Notes: generated by a model from the letters alone, not told the origin. A stretch of DNA of 64,000 nt from Atherinomorus stipes (GCA_023101725.1 JALJCO010012924.1:124001-188000); one strand, 5' to 3'; shown: positions 50,190 through 61,390, counted from the stretch's first letter. Numbers and translations: made by a program.

Positions 50190-51105
50190 TCATAATCACA
50201 GGTGAAACACACATGTGAAACCCATGTAATTTCTCAAGTGAAACCCACAAAAGAACATGTCAAACTCATATAAACTCTCATGTGAAACCAACACAAGTTC
50301 ACATGAAACTTAAGTAAATTCTCATGTGAAACCTACACAAGTTCATGTGAAACGTATGTAAATTCTCATGTGAAACCCGTATAAGTACATGTGAAACCAA
50401 CACAAGTACATATGAAACTCATATAAAACCCACACAAGTACACACTGTATATAAATTCTCATGTAAAATCCACACAAGTACACGTGAAATCTGTTTCATG
50501 TGTACTTGTCTATGGGTTTCTCATGTGAAACCCATACAAGTACATGTGAGACCAACACAAGTACATGTGAAACTCATATAAATTGTCATGTGAAACCCAC
50601 ACAAGTACTTGTGAAACTTACTATATATAAATTCTCATGTGAAACCCATACAGGTACACATAAAGTGAAACCAGTGTAAATTCTCATATGAAACCCACAC
50701 AAGTACATGTGAAACTCACACAGGTACATGTGAAAATAAATTCTTATGTGAAATCCACACAAGTACACATGAAAGCTATGTAAATTATGTGTAACTCACA
50801 CAAATACCTGTGAAACCTACATAAATTGTAAAACCTACACAAGCACATGTGAAACCTATGTAAATTCTGATGTGGAACCCAAACAAGTACATGTGGAACC
50901 TGTGTAAATTCTCATGTGGAACCCAAACAAGTACATGTGGAACCTGTGTAAATTCTCATGTGAAATTCACACAACTACATGTGAAACCTATGTAAATTGT
51001 CATGTGTAACCCACAAAAATACATGTGAAACTCATGCAAATTCACCTGTAAAACCCACACAAGTAGTTTTTGTTCCACATGAAATCCTATAGGTTACACA
51101 TGTGG
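50190..51105. repeat. 0.9-kb diverged minisatellite
   Basis: About twenty imperfect units of roughly 40-45 bp built from TAAATTCTCATGTGAAACC and CACACAAGTACATGTGAAAC. One unit is inverted (50493-50520) relative to the others. Confidence 0.93.
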
Positions 51106-51112
51106 ATATGAA

Positions 51113-51150
51113 TGTATGTATGTATGTATGGATGGATGGATGGATGGATT
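51113..51150 (+). repeat. (ATGT)n(ATGG)n compound microsatellite
   Basis: TATGTATGTATGTATG followed by GATGGATGGATGG, just past the minisatellite. Confidence 0.93.
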
Positions 51151-53248
51151 TCACAGGTTGTGACCATTTAAATGTTATTCATTTCTGTAGTTCTACTGGA
51201 GTCAAACAGTAATTTATGGTCTTCCTTTCGTTACTTATTCTGATGTCACATGACTTTCCACAGAGTTCAGGTATGGTTCACAGGAAGGCAGACAGTTTCA
51301 GAAAGACGAGGAGGTGAGGTGAGTAATTCAAAACAAAAGCAGAACCAGATAAAAAAAAAAAAAGACAAACAAGAAAAACTTGTTGTTTTGCTGTTTTTTC
51401 TTAAGAAGAGAATCTAAAAGTATCTTCCTCCCAACAACTTTTTCATGAGCTGGTCTAAAGTTGAGAACTTGGTGCGATTGTTCATTGCTGTAAAACATCT
51501 TTGCATCATAGGCTTCAAATGGACCTGACAGTCTTGCTTCACATGGACTCATTTGAACTTTTTTTTCCGGCTCTTTTGTGGTTAAAAAAGACTCCCCCTC
51601 CATCTCAGCTCTATAAAACTGAACTTTGCACCCACCATCTTGTCTACACAGCAGATTAAACTCTACGAATGAAAAATTCTCTCACTCAGTTGTGTCATTA
51701 TGCACCAGTCTATCTCCATCCTCCATTAGTGCCAGTATGACACTTCAGAGGAACTTTGCTATAAAAGTGAAAACAAGGATGATAGAAAACCAAATGGACC
51801 GAAGCAAGCTAAATGAACAAGAACAGAAACCACGAAACTCGCAGCGGAGCCATCTGTCTTCACTTTATGTCACAGAACATAACAAAACATTATCAAGCAT
51901 CTGCTTGAGTTTTTCACATGCACGCCTCAACTTTGCTGTGCTATTACAGTGAAAAGGCCCACAGCAGGCTGGCACAGCGCGGTGGGGGAATCCCATCAAA
52001 CACCTTCCTCCTTTCTCCCCTCCTCCAACCGATTAACCCCTGCCAAACGGAGCATGCACAAAAACGCTACTCAAGCTGCAATTAGAGCGCTGATTAGAGA
52101 TCAGCTCCAGAGATGGGCTCCCATTTTACACTGGGGGGGGAGTAACACTGCTCAAGAGGGCGGAGGAGGCTTGGCAGAGGAAATGGGACGCCCCAAGAGT
52201 AAAAATGAGAGGAAAAGTGAACTGTGGCAACACATTTGCCAAAACACACACCACTGAAGGTGTAGTATCACCATATATGGTGTATTATTATTAGTCGCTC
52301 TTTAGGTCTGATGTTTGAACACAAACAAAAATGAGTGCAAGACTGACATCTGCTGGCAAACATTCGATCTTTTTTTTTAAATTTCATTTCCACCAGTAAT
52401 TTCCAAACTATTTGGAGTGGTTTATTCTACTGTGAAAAAGATTACCCATAAGTGGTAAATATTCAGTATGTTTGCCAATCTTTCCAGGAGTGAATATCCC
52501 AAATAATCCACACAGAAAGAGAAAACAGCAGAGCTGCATTTCATTCTGTACAGACCTCAGTTAGGGGCTTGAGCTTTAAAGTCCAAGACAACACAGGCAG
52601 GGGAAAAAAAAGACAGCTATCTGCATCTTTTTTTAAATTATTACAGCAGTCTTCCTTCCTGCTTCGGCTGCAGCCGCATTCACTTTCCAGCCGAAGCAGA
52701 AATAAAAAACACAGAAATGTGACCATGTGATTTATCATCTCATGCCAATTCCACCTGTTTTACATGGATGTTCATACATTCAGAGACAAAAAATCTGAGC
52801 TGATTTATTGAGTCTTTTACCATTTTTGCAAAGTTATACTAGATCTCCATTAGGCTTGGTTAAACCAGAGCACCCTGGATACATGAGACCTGCTCCACAA
52901 AGGATGTTTTTTATGTACTGATACATCAAAATGTGGCATAGCTGTTAGTGCTTTGCACTTTAGCCTGCACTAGACTCAATATCATCATAGACTGCTTCCG
53001 TTTTGGCGCACACCGCCTGTTTCACTTGCTGCTCTCGAGCTACAGGTCACTCCCCAGCCAGAGCAAGCAGAATACCGCCCGAGGCCATCACACTCCTATA
53101 TGAACACTGTCCCCCTCTCTCCTCCAATCCTTCCTTCCATCTAAATACATGTACATTAGGTTAAACAAGTCTCCCTTGCATGTCTCAATGGAACTTACCT
53201 TTGTAAATAAAAAATGTATTAATGAATATTAATGTATTTTAATATATA
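51151..53248. other. spacer, partly repeat-poor
   Basis: 52050-52260 is GC-balanced and single-copy-looking (GCAATTAGAGCGCTGATTAG). A perfect CArg-type word CCATATATGG is at 52271-52280. No coding signal. Confidence 0.4.
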
Positions 53249-53772
53249 CAATCACCCTCAAAATTATTCGTACCCTCTAATCAAAGAAGGAACAAAAATC
53301 AGCTGCCAGTGAAATAAGTTGAAATTGAAAAAAAAGTGATAAATAAAAAAAATTGTATGAAAATCATGACATTGATTTTGGATTGTGGTTCAACAGAAAA
53401 CAAACACACAAAAAATAAAACAAGTAAACAAGCATGATGGGGCTCATAAGTTAAAATTTTGAGCAACACTTTGAGGCAATCAGGTGTTTTCTCTAATATT
53501 CAGAAAGACGTCCTCCCATATTAACAGGTATTTTGGTCCACTGTTCATGGGAAAGGTGGAATAATGTGTATAGGAGAGTTTTGCTTGCTTGTTTTTTTAC
53601 TATTATTATTTTTAATCTCAATTCAAAAGCAATATTTTGCTACACTAAATTATAATTTTGTAAATTTTTATTTATTATTAGTTTATTTACTGTAGTTTCC
53701 TGTTATTTGAATTAATATTGTGAATTTAGCCTTTTCTTTAATTGGAGGGTATGAATAATTTTGACAATTTTA
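53249..53772. mobile_element. Tc1-like non-autonomous element, copy 1
   Basis: Same family as 60864-61390: left end CACCCTCAAAATTATTCG, right end GAGGGTATGAATAATTTT, and shared interior landmarks such as ACACTTTGAGGCAATCA and GGTCCACTGTTCATG. No coding capacity. Confidence 0.72.
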
Positions 53773-53885
53773 TGTTGAGTAATATGCTTTAATGTTAAGA
53801 AACTCAGTACTTGTGTTTTCTAAAGATGTTCAAAGGTAGCATTTTTACTTGTGACCAGGTTTTTAGTTTTGTCACATTCATAGGG

Positions 53886-54335
53886 CACTGGCCATTTTAT
53901 TAGGTACACCATGCTAGCACCATATTGGACCCCTTTTTCCTTCTGAACTGCCTTATCAGTGGCATAACTTCAGCAAGCTGTTGGAAACATGAGATGTTGC
54001 TTCATATTGACATGATAGCGCCACAGTTGCTGCAGATGTCAGCTGCACATCCATGATGAGAATCTCGCGTTCCACCACGTCCCAAAGCTGCTCTGCTGGA
54101 CTGAGATCCGGTGACTGTGGAGGCCGTTGGAGAACATTTAACTCATTATGTTCAAGAAACCAGTTGAAGACGATTAGAGCTTTGTGACATGGTGCATTAT
54201 CCCGCTGGAAGATGGTACACAGTGGTCATAAAGGGATGGACATGGTGAACAACAATAGGTACCACTGTCTCAGGTAAGCTGTGGTGTTTCGGCCATGCTC
54301 AGTGGACAAGGAATTGTCCCCCACACTATTAAAAC
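53886..54335 (-). pseudogene. Tc1/mariner transposase fragment with one terminal inverted repeat
   Basis: The end ACTGGCCATTTTATTAGGTA is a well-known teleost Tc1/mariner terminus. On the minus strand the adjoining sequence reads PPQSPDLSPAEQLWDVVE, the transposase block around the last catalytic residue (PDLxPxE), then decays by frameshifts. The other terminus is missing. Confidence 0.75.
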
Positions 54336-54508
54336 ACCAGCTTAAATAGTTGAAACAGGATAGAAACATTTTGTCATGTTGTCTTGGAACATGCATGACT
54401 AAATGTGTTAAGCTGCAGCCATGTAGTCATTTGTATTATCAAGCGACTGGTTTACATCAGCATCATGAAGCTATACAAAAGCCAACGGTGAGTTTTACGA
54501 GTTAAACC

Positions 54509-54514
54509 TTTATT
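54509..54514 (-). terminator. candidate tmx1 polyadenylation signal
   Basis: AATAAA on the minus strand about 1.96 kb past the tmx1 stop, followed by a T/G-containing stretch. A weaker ATTAAA lies at about 55573-55578. Either would leave most of 54515-56473 as 3' UTR; that stretch contains no recognised transposon apart from short simple repeats such as the CA run near 54655. Confidence 0.3.
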
Positions 54515-56473
54515 CAAAGAAATGATGAAGAGCTTTGCCCGTTCAGAGTAAAGTCGAATGCTACAAGCCATAAATAACGGTCTGAAAAATAAAATTGCAA
54601 CCTGCTTTAACCGTCATTTCATCGATTAATTTGTTTTGGAGAGATAAAAATCAGTACACACACACACACAAATTAATGAATTCATGACAAGCCTCTTAAA
54701 AATAGCGTGAAATGAGTGTTAAAACACTGCTCATACACACAGAGGTCCTTATGCACTGAAAATGAAATGGATCATGTTCCTGAAGTGCCAGTCTTCGTAC
54801 ACCTGTAGTCAGTGTCAAAAAAGAAAAAGAAAAGGAAAATGGCACTCATGCAGATATATATTAGATAACAGAAAAGAAAAATGGTAATAGCTGGTACAGT
54901 CTGCTCAGTTTTCCCTCTGGTTTCAAGCACACATCTACACCGCTTTGTTCCCCCCTGTAACCCCTTTACAGCATGCATACAGTGCGCTGTTGACTTATCC
55001 TCAAGAGCTCATCTGAGTTCTCCAAGTAAACATCCGTTTATAATAATAATAATAAAAAAAAAAACATTGTTCATTTCAGATTGATGATAAAATACGAGAA
55101 ACATACGATATCTACAGAAAAGACATTCAACAAGCTTTCATTCTGGAGTGAATACAGTTGTTTGAACAGCATCCTCTTAGCATGATGTAGCATTTGTATT
55201 TGAACGAAAAAAAGCAACACCGGTACTGCAGCTTAAACTTTGGTGTGACTGCTGAGCCGAGTATCGGTGGGGTTCCTGCCCCTCACAAATCTGCACGAGG
55301 ATACACCCTTCGCATACTGGCCTGTTGGTTAGAAATCAAAGGTTTTACAAAAATCTAGATATTTTTCAGCAATAAATTCATTTTCATTATGGACTGACCG
55401 AACTCGCTAATAGTTTTCACTGTGCGTGGCTGATTTTACATTAATCCAACATGCATGACAAATATTATTGCTCTAAAAATTCTAAATCAAGGCTGCATCG
55501 AGGTAAAATCAACTACAGATTTCCCAATAATGCTCGATCACGGTCTACTGGTCCAACTTCACTGCTTACTGGTACTTTAATATCCAACATAAAACTGTGT
55601 ATGGATGACACCCGGACTGGAAAGCTGTGACGTGCAGTTTCTCGATGGAAGTTAACATTCAAAACAATGCTGTTTGTTGGTTTATGCTCACGGCTTTATG
55701 GTAGACCATGGACAGGAGTATTTGAGGAAATGAAACAGCAACTCTGATGTTTAGAAGACTAAAATGTAAGGAACGGTGTTCACAGCATCACAAAGCACTC
55801 ACACCACAGTTTGTTGTATTCAAACTAAAGTGTGAACACACATTTAGCATTCAATTTCAACTTTTTTTTTCCCCCCAACCAATCAAAAAAAAAAATTGTG
55901 GTTGATAGAAGGATTGAATTATAATTAGAACATGTCTCTTTTTACTCCATCTTTTACTTGCTAAAGTGGAATGGTGTGTGAGATTTTTGTAGGTTGGGTT
56001 CAGGATTTGTGAGCAAAATGAAAAGACCCATAAATACACACAAAAAAAGCAAAATTCTAACTTATACCACGAGCCTGTTATGAATCAAAGATGTCTGGAG
56101 ACTTTTTCTTTTCAAAAACGATGCATAGCATAAACAGCGTGGCAAAATTCAGCTGTACTTCACTTCATACCTAAAACCTCCGACAGGCAGTTCGTTTCAA
56201 CAAGTGAAAACAGGTGAGGAAAGTTTTTGTTGTTCCAGGTGGAGCCTGCAGCTCAGGTGGAGAGAGCGGTGGTGAGAGTCTAAGGTGCTCCTGGTAAAAA
56301 CAAGGGAGGAAAAAGAAGTAAAAATAAAAAAGGAGGGGTTCATCAGGAGGAAGCGGAGGGGTTGGGAGGTTTGGGCTTCCTTCCTCTAACACTGCTCAGG
56401 ACCACGGCTCCTCCAACTCTGCTGACTCCACGGTGCTCTTTCAGAGAGCCATGAGGAGCTCTGTGCTTCCTCT
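54515..56473 (-). other. probable tmx1 3' UTR / downstream flank
   Basis: AT-rich sequence without convincing coding frames on either strand. Only short simple repeats are visible (TAA run near 55041, A-runs near 55050 and 55890). Its low repeat content compared with the surrounding window is consistent with a 3' UTR, but the transcript end is not shown by sequence alone. Confidence 0.35.
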
Positions 56474-56709
56474 TTAAGTGTCCTCCTCTTCCTCACGGTT
56501 GCCCACCACCCTCTTCCTCAGAGCTTCGTCAGAGTAACCCTGTCCTTTAGGTTCTGGGCGACCCTCAGGAGATTCTCTCCGCTTTCTCCACACCTCATCC
56601 TTGTCCCCGTCCTCTTCATAATCCTCCTCGTCATCATCTTCCTCACCGTCGGCCTCATGGTCTTCATCTTGCTGCTGGATTAACCTCGCCTGCTCCATTG
56701 CTTGTTTTT
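56474..56709 (-). CDS. tmx1: tmx1 coding exon 8 (acidic cytosolic tail and stop)
   Basis: Encodes a Gln-rich then Asp/Glu-rich cytosolic tail (an uninterrupted acidic run interspersed with few basic residues), followed by ALRKR and a C-terminal REEEEDT. The ALRKR resembles the AIRQR of human TMX1, an arginine motif used for ER localisation in this family. Stop codon TAA at 56474-56476. The tail contains no cysteine. Confidence 0.93.
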
Positions 56710-59700
56710 CTGGAAAATAACATTTCAAACATTTTGTTTATGAAACAGCCGCGAGTAAAACAGACTGATGTGTACGCCTCATGAAACAACAGATCACACG
56801 AACTCACTCTGATAGTAATCAGAAGAAAATCGGCGCGAGGGGAAGACGAAATCTGCGATGAACACCAGCAGCTAAAAACACAAGACATTTTGTTGAGGGT
56901 TTGAAGCATTACTCTCGAGATCTATTTAAAAAAATGCAACAATATGACTCACCAGACCCAATGCGAGGCCTGAGAAGAGGGTGGCCAGGCCAAAGATGAC
57001 ATATGAACCCCAATTAGGAATCCCCAGCTGCTCCGTCATGTAGTTATGACAACGCTGGAAACCACAACATCATTCTCACACACTGCTTGTCTTCATATTA
57101 AATGATTATTCCAACACAATCAAACCCAAACTAATATACACAATGTATTTACATGTATCAACCAAGCAGTTAAAATATTACTTCGCTGCTCATGTACTGT
57201 ATTTGTTTCTTTGGTTTAAAAGGAAACTAAATGATACTCAACATTCTGCTATTAGCAGTAGCCACATTTACATGGAGCCAAACATACAGATTGCTTTCCT
57301 ATCAGTATGAAAATGATCCATGCAAACACCTCTTTCCGAATGAAAGTGCTGAATTGAAAGAATTTTCATTCTGTTTCACAGGAGTAGAATATCCTTTTCC
57401 CAAACTGGTTGTGGTATCATGTAAACCATGGGTCTCCACCGAGTCACTCATGAGCTACTGGTAGCTCACAAGGCACTTTCCAGTGGCTCTCCAATGATGA
57501 TTATAGTACAACACAAATTCAATTTGTCACTTATGAAAAAAAAAGTTTAAAAATTCATCCAATCAAAATTACAGATGGCCCCTTTTGACATTAAATTAAT
57601 TATATGTTAGTCAGCTGCCAATGGACAACGACAGAAAGTTTATTTCTAATTCAAACTCTGTCTCAACATCTTTTTCTCTTCGTTGAATGCAGTAGGGGCG
57701 CATGACTATCAAGCTGCTGCAGAAACAGCAACCATGACAATCAGTTTTTAGACCCTTGCTTTGATAAACCAGGTGATGTAACATCATTCTGTGCATGTCA
57801 GATAAATCTATTCTGCTTAGATGTTGGCGCATGTACACACCAGATCAGAATAAATAAGTTCCCATGGAAACAGTTGCCTTGAGATCTTATTTCAGATTAA
57901 TTTTAATCCAAAAGGAGAAAAGGTCTACATGTAAACGTTGCTACTGTTTCAATGCCTCAAAGTCATAGCTATTTCTACAAGAGTTTTCAATTTGCAGAGC
58001 ACTATAATGAATTACCATTATAATATCCTAAAATGTGTCATCCTGTTACAGTGAAACCATTCCAACAGGTGCATAATTAACTGTTTGTGATGGCTTTGAG
58101 TGCTTCCAGCTGCAACTTACCCGGATAAACATGGAGAGCTTGAACAAAGCAGACATCGAATTCATTCTGCCAAAAGAAGGGGCGGTGACAACATGTCATA
58201 CCACAACATTAGTACAAAAAAGCCTTTAAATAAAAAAAAGAGATGCAGACAGAGAGTGGGGCATGTCTCATTTCAAACAAAAAGAAATGCCAAGAATGTT
58301 GGAAAAACTGGTTTCATTTTCTTCCATTTAAAGTCAAAGAAGTGCAATAGTAAAGACGCGAGTGGGACGAGCCATTAACATTTATATTTATGCTCAAACT
58401 GAAAACAGAGAAAGAATTTAATCTTTCAAACTTACAAAAATGAAGACGGTCCAAACCAAGAGGAGACGGGCTCTACTAATTTCCATTTCTGTTCATCTAC
58501 GAAGCTGAGGAAGTCATCTTTAGTACGAGCTCCCTGGTACTTCCGGAAGACGCCATCTTTACAGCTGAAACACAAAACATGCACATGTAGTTGTTACGCT
58601 TCAGGCAAATCTCACTGCCTAAGAACAACAGAGATGTTAAATGAACTGACTGTAAATAAAGATTTACGCACTTTTTTTTTCCTTAAATCTAATTTTTATC
58701 AAATAAAGATGTTTAACAACTTCTTATATGCAAAAATTGATGTCCCCACTCAGCTGGATTGAAATGAAAACCTTCTTGAATACAAAATAAAACCTACACT
58801 GCATCTAAAAAATAAAGATCCATCTTTAAAATTATTCTATTTAATAACCAATTCAAGTTCAGAGTGACTTTAAAGAGCTTTAATAAAATGTATGCAACAG
58901 TACATGCAATTCTTAGTCATATTAACAGCAGTCTTCTGTCAAGACCATAAACGGGAGCAAGAATACACCAAAACGGAAGCAACAAAAACCACAACATATA
59001 TAAGAACTTACTGATAAATAGTAGGAAGTGATGTTATGATGAATCGCCCGCTCAGACCTTACAGAGGAAGGAGACAGTTTCTGTCAGAGAGCAGGAAGGA
59101 ACTCTTTGACTTATTGCTAAATTATTTCAAGAGACTACATGTTACCATCTTCCATTACATTATATTCTGCATGACCACTAAAAATCCTTTCTTGGCTACA
59201 AAAAGTTTTATTTTAATCTCATAAAATGTCCTAAAGAGGACCCAATCTGAGTTAGCACTGACAGTACTGAATTTTGTTAAACTGTTTAGGATTACTGTGT
59301 TAACTATATAAAGAATACTTAAGGTGAGAAAATACCGACAATCATTTACCCATAAGTTTAAGTAAAACCATATCATTCAACCCACTTTTAAAGGACATAG
59401 TGTGAGAACAGCTTGAACAAAGGGATCATATCTTCCACAATTTTATTACAGTACAGATACTTTTGTACAGATTCAAGGACAAAGCACTGAGTATTCACAC
59501 TGAATACAGAATTTAAATGGAAAGATACACTGGTATTTGCTGCCTCAGAAAAGTTTTCACAGGAAGGCCCAAAAAAACCCACTACTTTCAAATTACTAGG
59601 CACACTTTTTACTGTCTAGCTTAATGCTTAGACATGCTAAATGCTCCAATGTTATACTGTAACTAAAGTCAATGGATCCTCGTGAATATTAAGTTGTCAG

Positions 59701-60604
59701 TTAATCTAAATCTAATTCTTTTATATTCACAGTGCTAAAACTGGACCCAACGAATAGAGAAAACACCCAACATACTGTATGGGCACAGTTTCAGCATAAA
59801 TGAGTATAAAACGCCTCAAAACTCACATTATAATTGTTTAATTTTGTTTGTACTGTATTTCAAATGTGCCTCTAAGGTTTTGATTAATTCGGAATGAACA
59901 TATTAGAGAAGTTTGAAGAGGTAATCAAGACCCAACCTGGTTGTTCTGTCACGTCGACTTTGGCTATGTTGACCCCCATGTCCTCCCCCCAGTCCGCAAA
60001 CTCCTTCCACACTGGCTGGAGCTGCTGGCATGCTGGACACCATGGGGCATAGCTGAGGGAAATAATAAATTACGTATATATATTTATTGCGCACATTAAC
60101 AGCAAAATATCCCACGTGCAAGCTTAAATATCTGAAGTTGCTTTTATTCTTCGAAAGCTTATGAGTTAGCAAACTGGCTAGCACACAACTCTTATAATCT
60201 GGTTAGCTAAAGATGAAAGCTGTTTACAATGTTACACATTTTCATAGAACATATTCCTTCTTAATAATAGATGAAAGAGGGCATTATAACAGGAAAGACT
60301 AGACTGAAAAGTGGGAATGATAGCTGACCACACGTCCCGTTTCCCCGGGTTCAAAACAAGACTAACAAACTAGCCAAACAGCGATTAGCGGTTAGCAGCA
60401 CACTGACAATTCAATCATCCATTCTCCTGCCAGGATTTTCTCCCAGTTTCCGTCGGTCACTTCTTTGAGACTCTCCGGCTTGCCAGATGCTGGTGATGAT
60501 GCTAAGTAAAACCAAAGAAATAGAAAGCAAATCCATATGCGGCGTTTTGCTTGCGGTGGTGGAGAGAACATTATTGTGCTACTGCTGGCTAGCAAACACG
60601 CCAT
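56474..60604 (-). CDS. tmx1: tmx1, thioredoxin-related transmembrane protein 1 (8 coding exons)
   Basis: Type I ER-membrane thiol-disulfide oxidoreductase of the PDI family; it forms and rearranges disulfides of membrane-bound clients in the ER lumen. Coding exons run 60604-60408, 60052-59937, 59057-59012, 58564-58436, 58166-58121, 57054-56953, 56871-56808 and 56709-56474. All introns are GT-AG and the phases join without a break into 311 residues (human about 280, the excess being in the acidic tail and N-terminus). Visible parts: Lys-Arg-Arg followed by a hydrophobic signal core at 20-37; thioredoxin fold about 46-150 with WCPAC at 70-74 and cis-Pro116 in TSLPT; membrane span about 195-218; acidic tail about 248-275; RKR near the C-terminus. 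CPAC and the PVSSWFGP stretch favour TMX1 over TMX4, which has CPSC. The start was chosen at 60604 because GACATGG is a strong Kozak context; in-frame ATGs at 60622 (weaker) and 60571 (just before the signal core) remain possible. Confidence 0.96.
56808..56871 (-). CDS. tmx1: tmx1 coding exon 7 (end of span, cytosolic boundary)
   Basis: Encodes LLVFIADFVFPSRRF and the following SSDYYQ. The DFVFPS boundary stands where human TMX1 has DCLCPS, so both membrane-proximal cysteines are absent. Acceptor TTTTAG, donor GTGAGT, ending in phase 1. Confidence 0.92.
56953..57054 (-). CDS. tmx1: tmx1 coding exon 6 (juxtamembrane and membrane span)
   Basis: Exactly 34 codons, starting RCHNYMTEQLGIPNWGSY and running into the hydrophobic membrane segment. 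Acceptor TTCCAG, donor GTGAGT. Confidence 0.95.
57256..57946. mobile_element. inverted-repeat element in tmx1 intron 5, with a possible nested insert
   Basis: The left end CAGTAGCCACATTTACATG (57256) matches the reverse complement of the right end (57924-57946, CAGTAGCAACGTTTACATG), so this is a MITE-like element filling most of intron 5. Its middle (about 57425-57830) begins GGTCTCCACC and contains GAGCTACTGGTAGCTC, like a second unrelated foldback element. Confidence 0.55.
58121..58166 (-). CDS. tmx1: tmx1 coding exon 5 (lumenal linker)
   Basis: A 46-nt exon encoding MNSMSALFKLSMFIR, matching the MSxMSALFxLSMWIR segment of mammalian TMX1. Acceptor GGCAG, donor GTAAGT, ending in phase 0. 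Confidence 0.92.
58436..58564 (-). CDS. tmx1: tmx1 coding exon 4 (end of thioredoxin domain)
   Basis: Encodes CKDGVFRKYQGARTKDD, then the VEPVSSWFGP stretch characteristic of TMX1. It is 129 nt, acceptor TTTCAG, donor GTAAGT, ending in phase 2. Confidence 0.95.
59012..59057 (-). CDS. tmx1: tmx1 coding exon 3 (cis-proline segment)
   Basis: A 46-nt micro-exon encoding LSGRFIITSLPTIY. The Pro after SL is the cis-proline that packs against the thioredoxin active site. Donor GTAAGT; the split His codon is completed by exon 4. Confidence 0.93.
59937..60052 (-). CDS. tmx1: tmx1 coding exon 2 (CPAC active site)
   Basis: Carries YAPWCPACQQLQPVW and the NIAKVDVTEQP segment. CPAC, residues 71-74 of the predicted protein, is the redox-active pair. 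The exon is 116 nt, acceptor CTCAG, donor GTTGGG, ending in phase 1 inside a Gly codon. Confidence 0.95.
60408..60604 (-). CDS. tmx1: tmx1 coding exon 1 (signal peptide, start of thioredoxin domain)
   Basis: Encodes the signal peptide and the family-typical stretch up to GEWMIE. It ends in phase 2 at a GTCAGT donor; the split codon completes to Phe with the first base of exon 2, giving EFYAPW as in other TMX1 proteins. The open frame continues upstream to 60649 only through a GTG codon, which I do not take as a start. Confidence 0.9.
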
Positions 60605-60645
60605 GTCCAGGCTGTCAAGCATCCATTCACTTCCGTTATGCGCCT

Positions 60646-60667
60646 TCACGTCAACGCTGTGACGTCA
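60646..60667 (-). promoter_or_regulatory. tmx1 proximal promoter: CRE/ATF and UPRE-like motifs
   Basis: TGACGTCA (palindromic CRE/ATF site) at 60660-60667 and, on the minus strand, TGACGTGA at 60646-60653, which fits the TGACGTG core bound by ATF6/XBP1. They lie 42-63 bp upstream of the chosen ATG in a locally GC-rich, TATA-less stretch. Function is inferred from motif and gene identity only. Confidence 0.45.
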
Positions 60668-60863
60668 GCCAGCCAGCATGTACTCTTTTTCTACATTATT
60701 TGTTATCGGTGCCTCAAGTTCGGTTATTTGTTGCCATTATTTTGTATATAATTTGCCAATGTATGCAACCACTGGCAAAAAAAAAAACAAAAACAAAAAA
60801 AGCAAATAATTGTCAACTGAAACAAATGAGTTTGTCGTTTGTTGAATGTATACTATGTACATA

Positions 60864-61390
60864 AAGTCGTCCTCAAAATTATTCATACCCTAAAATTAAA
60901 GATGGAAAAAAAATAATCAGTGAAATAAGTTGAAATTGACAAAGTAATAAGAAATAAAAATTCTGTGAAAGTCATCACATTGATTTTAAACTCTGGCTTG
61001 AAAGAAATATTAAGAACAAACACACAAAAATAAAACAAGTAAACAATCACAATGGGGCTCCAAAGCTATATTGTTGAGTGACACTTTGAGGCAATCACTG
61101 CAGTCAGGTGTCTTCTGTAATGCTCAATAAGATTGTTACACCTGACAGGTATTGTGGTCCACTGTTCATGAGTAGGGTGCTCTATTTGGTCTGGGACAGT
61201 TTTGTTGGTTTATTTTTTTTTATATATATTATTTTCTATTAAAATTCAAAAGCAATATTTTAATTCTCTAAATTATATTTTTGTAATTTTTTTATTTATT
61301 ATTAGTTTTTTAGTTTATTGGTATTTGAATATGTGAAATTAGCTTTTTCTTCAGTGGAAGGGTATGAATAATTTTGGGGATGACTGTATG
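60864..61390. mobile_element. Tc1-like non-autonomous element, copy 2
   Basis: Terminal inverted repeats: AAAATTATTCATACCCT near 60875 and AGGGTATGAATAATTTT near 61360, extended by GTCGTCCTC / GGGGATGACTGTAT. The AT-rich interior matches the copy at 53249 along its length. No transposase frame. It lies only about 260 bp upstream of the tmx1 start codon. Confidence 0.75.

Noticed and set aside
50190..51105. CRISPR-like repeat-spacer look
   Set aside because: Units are diverged and contiguous, without unique spacers or cas genes; the DNA is from a vertebrate. It is a minisatellite.
53886..54335. Functional transposase gene
   Set aside because: Frameshifts and a missing terminus; it is a relic.
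60605..60649. Longer tmx1 N-terminus starting at 60649
   Set aside because: The codon is GTG and the added residues are not signal-like; ATG at 60604 has the better context.
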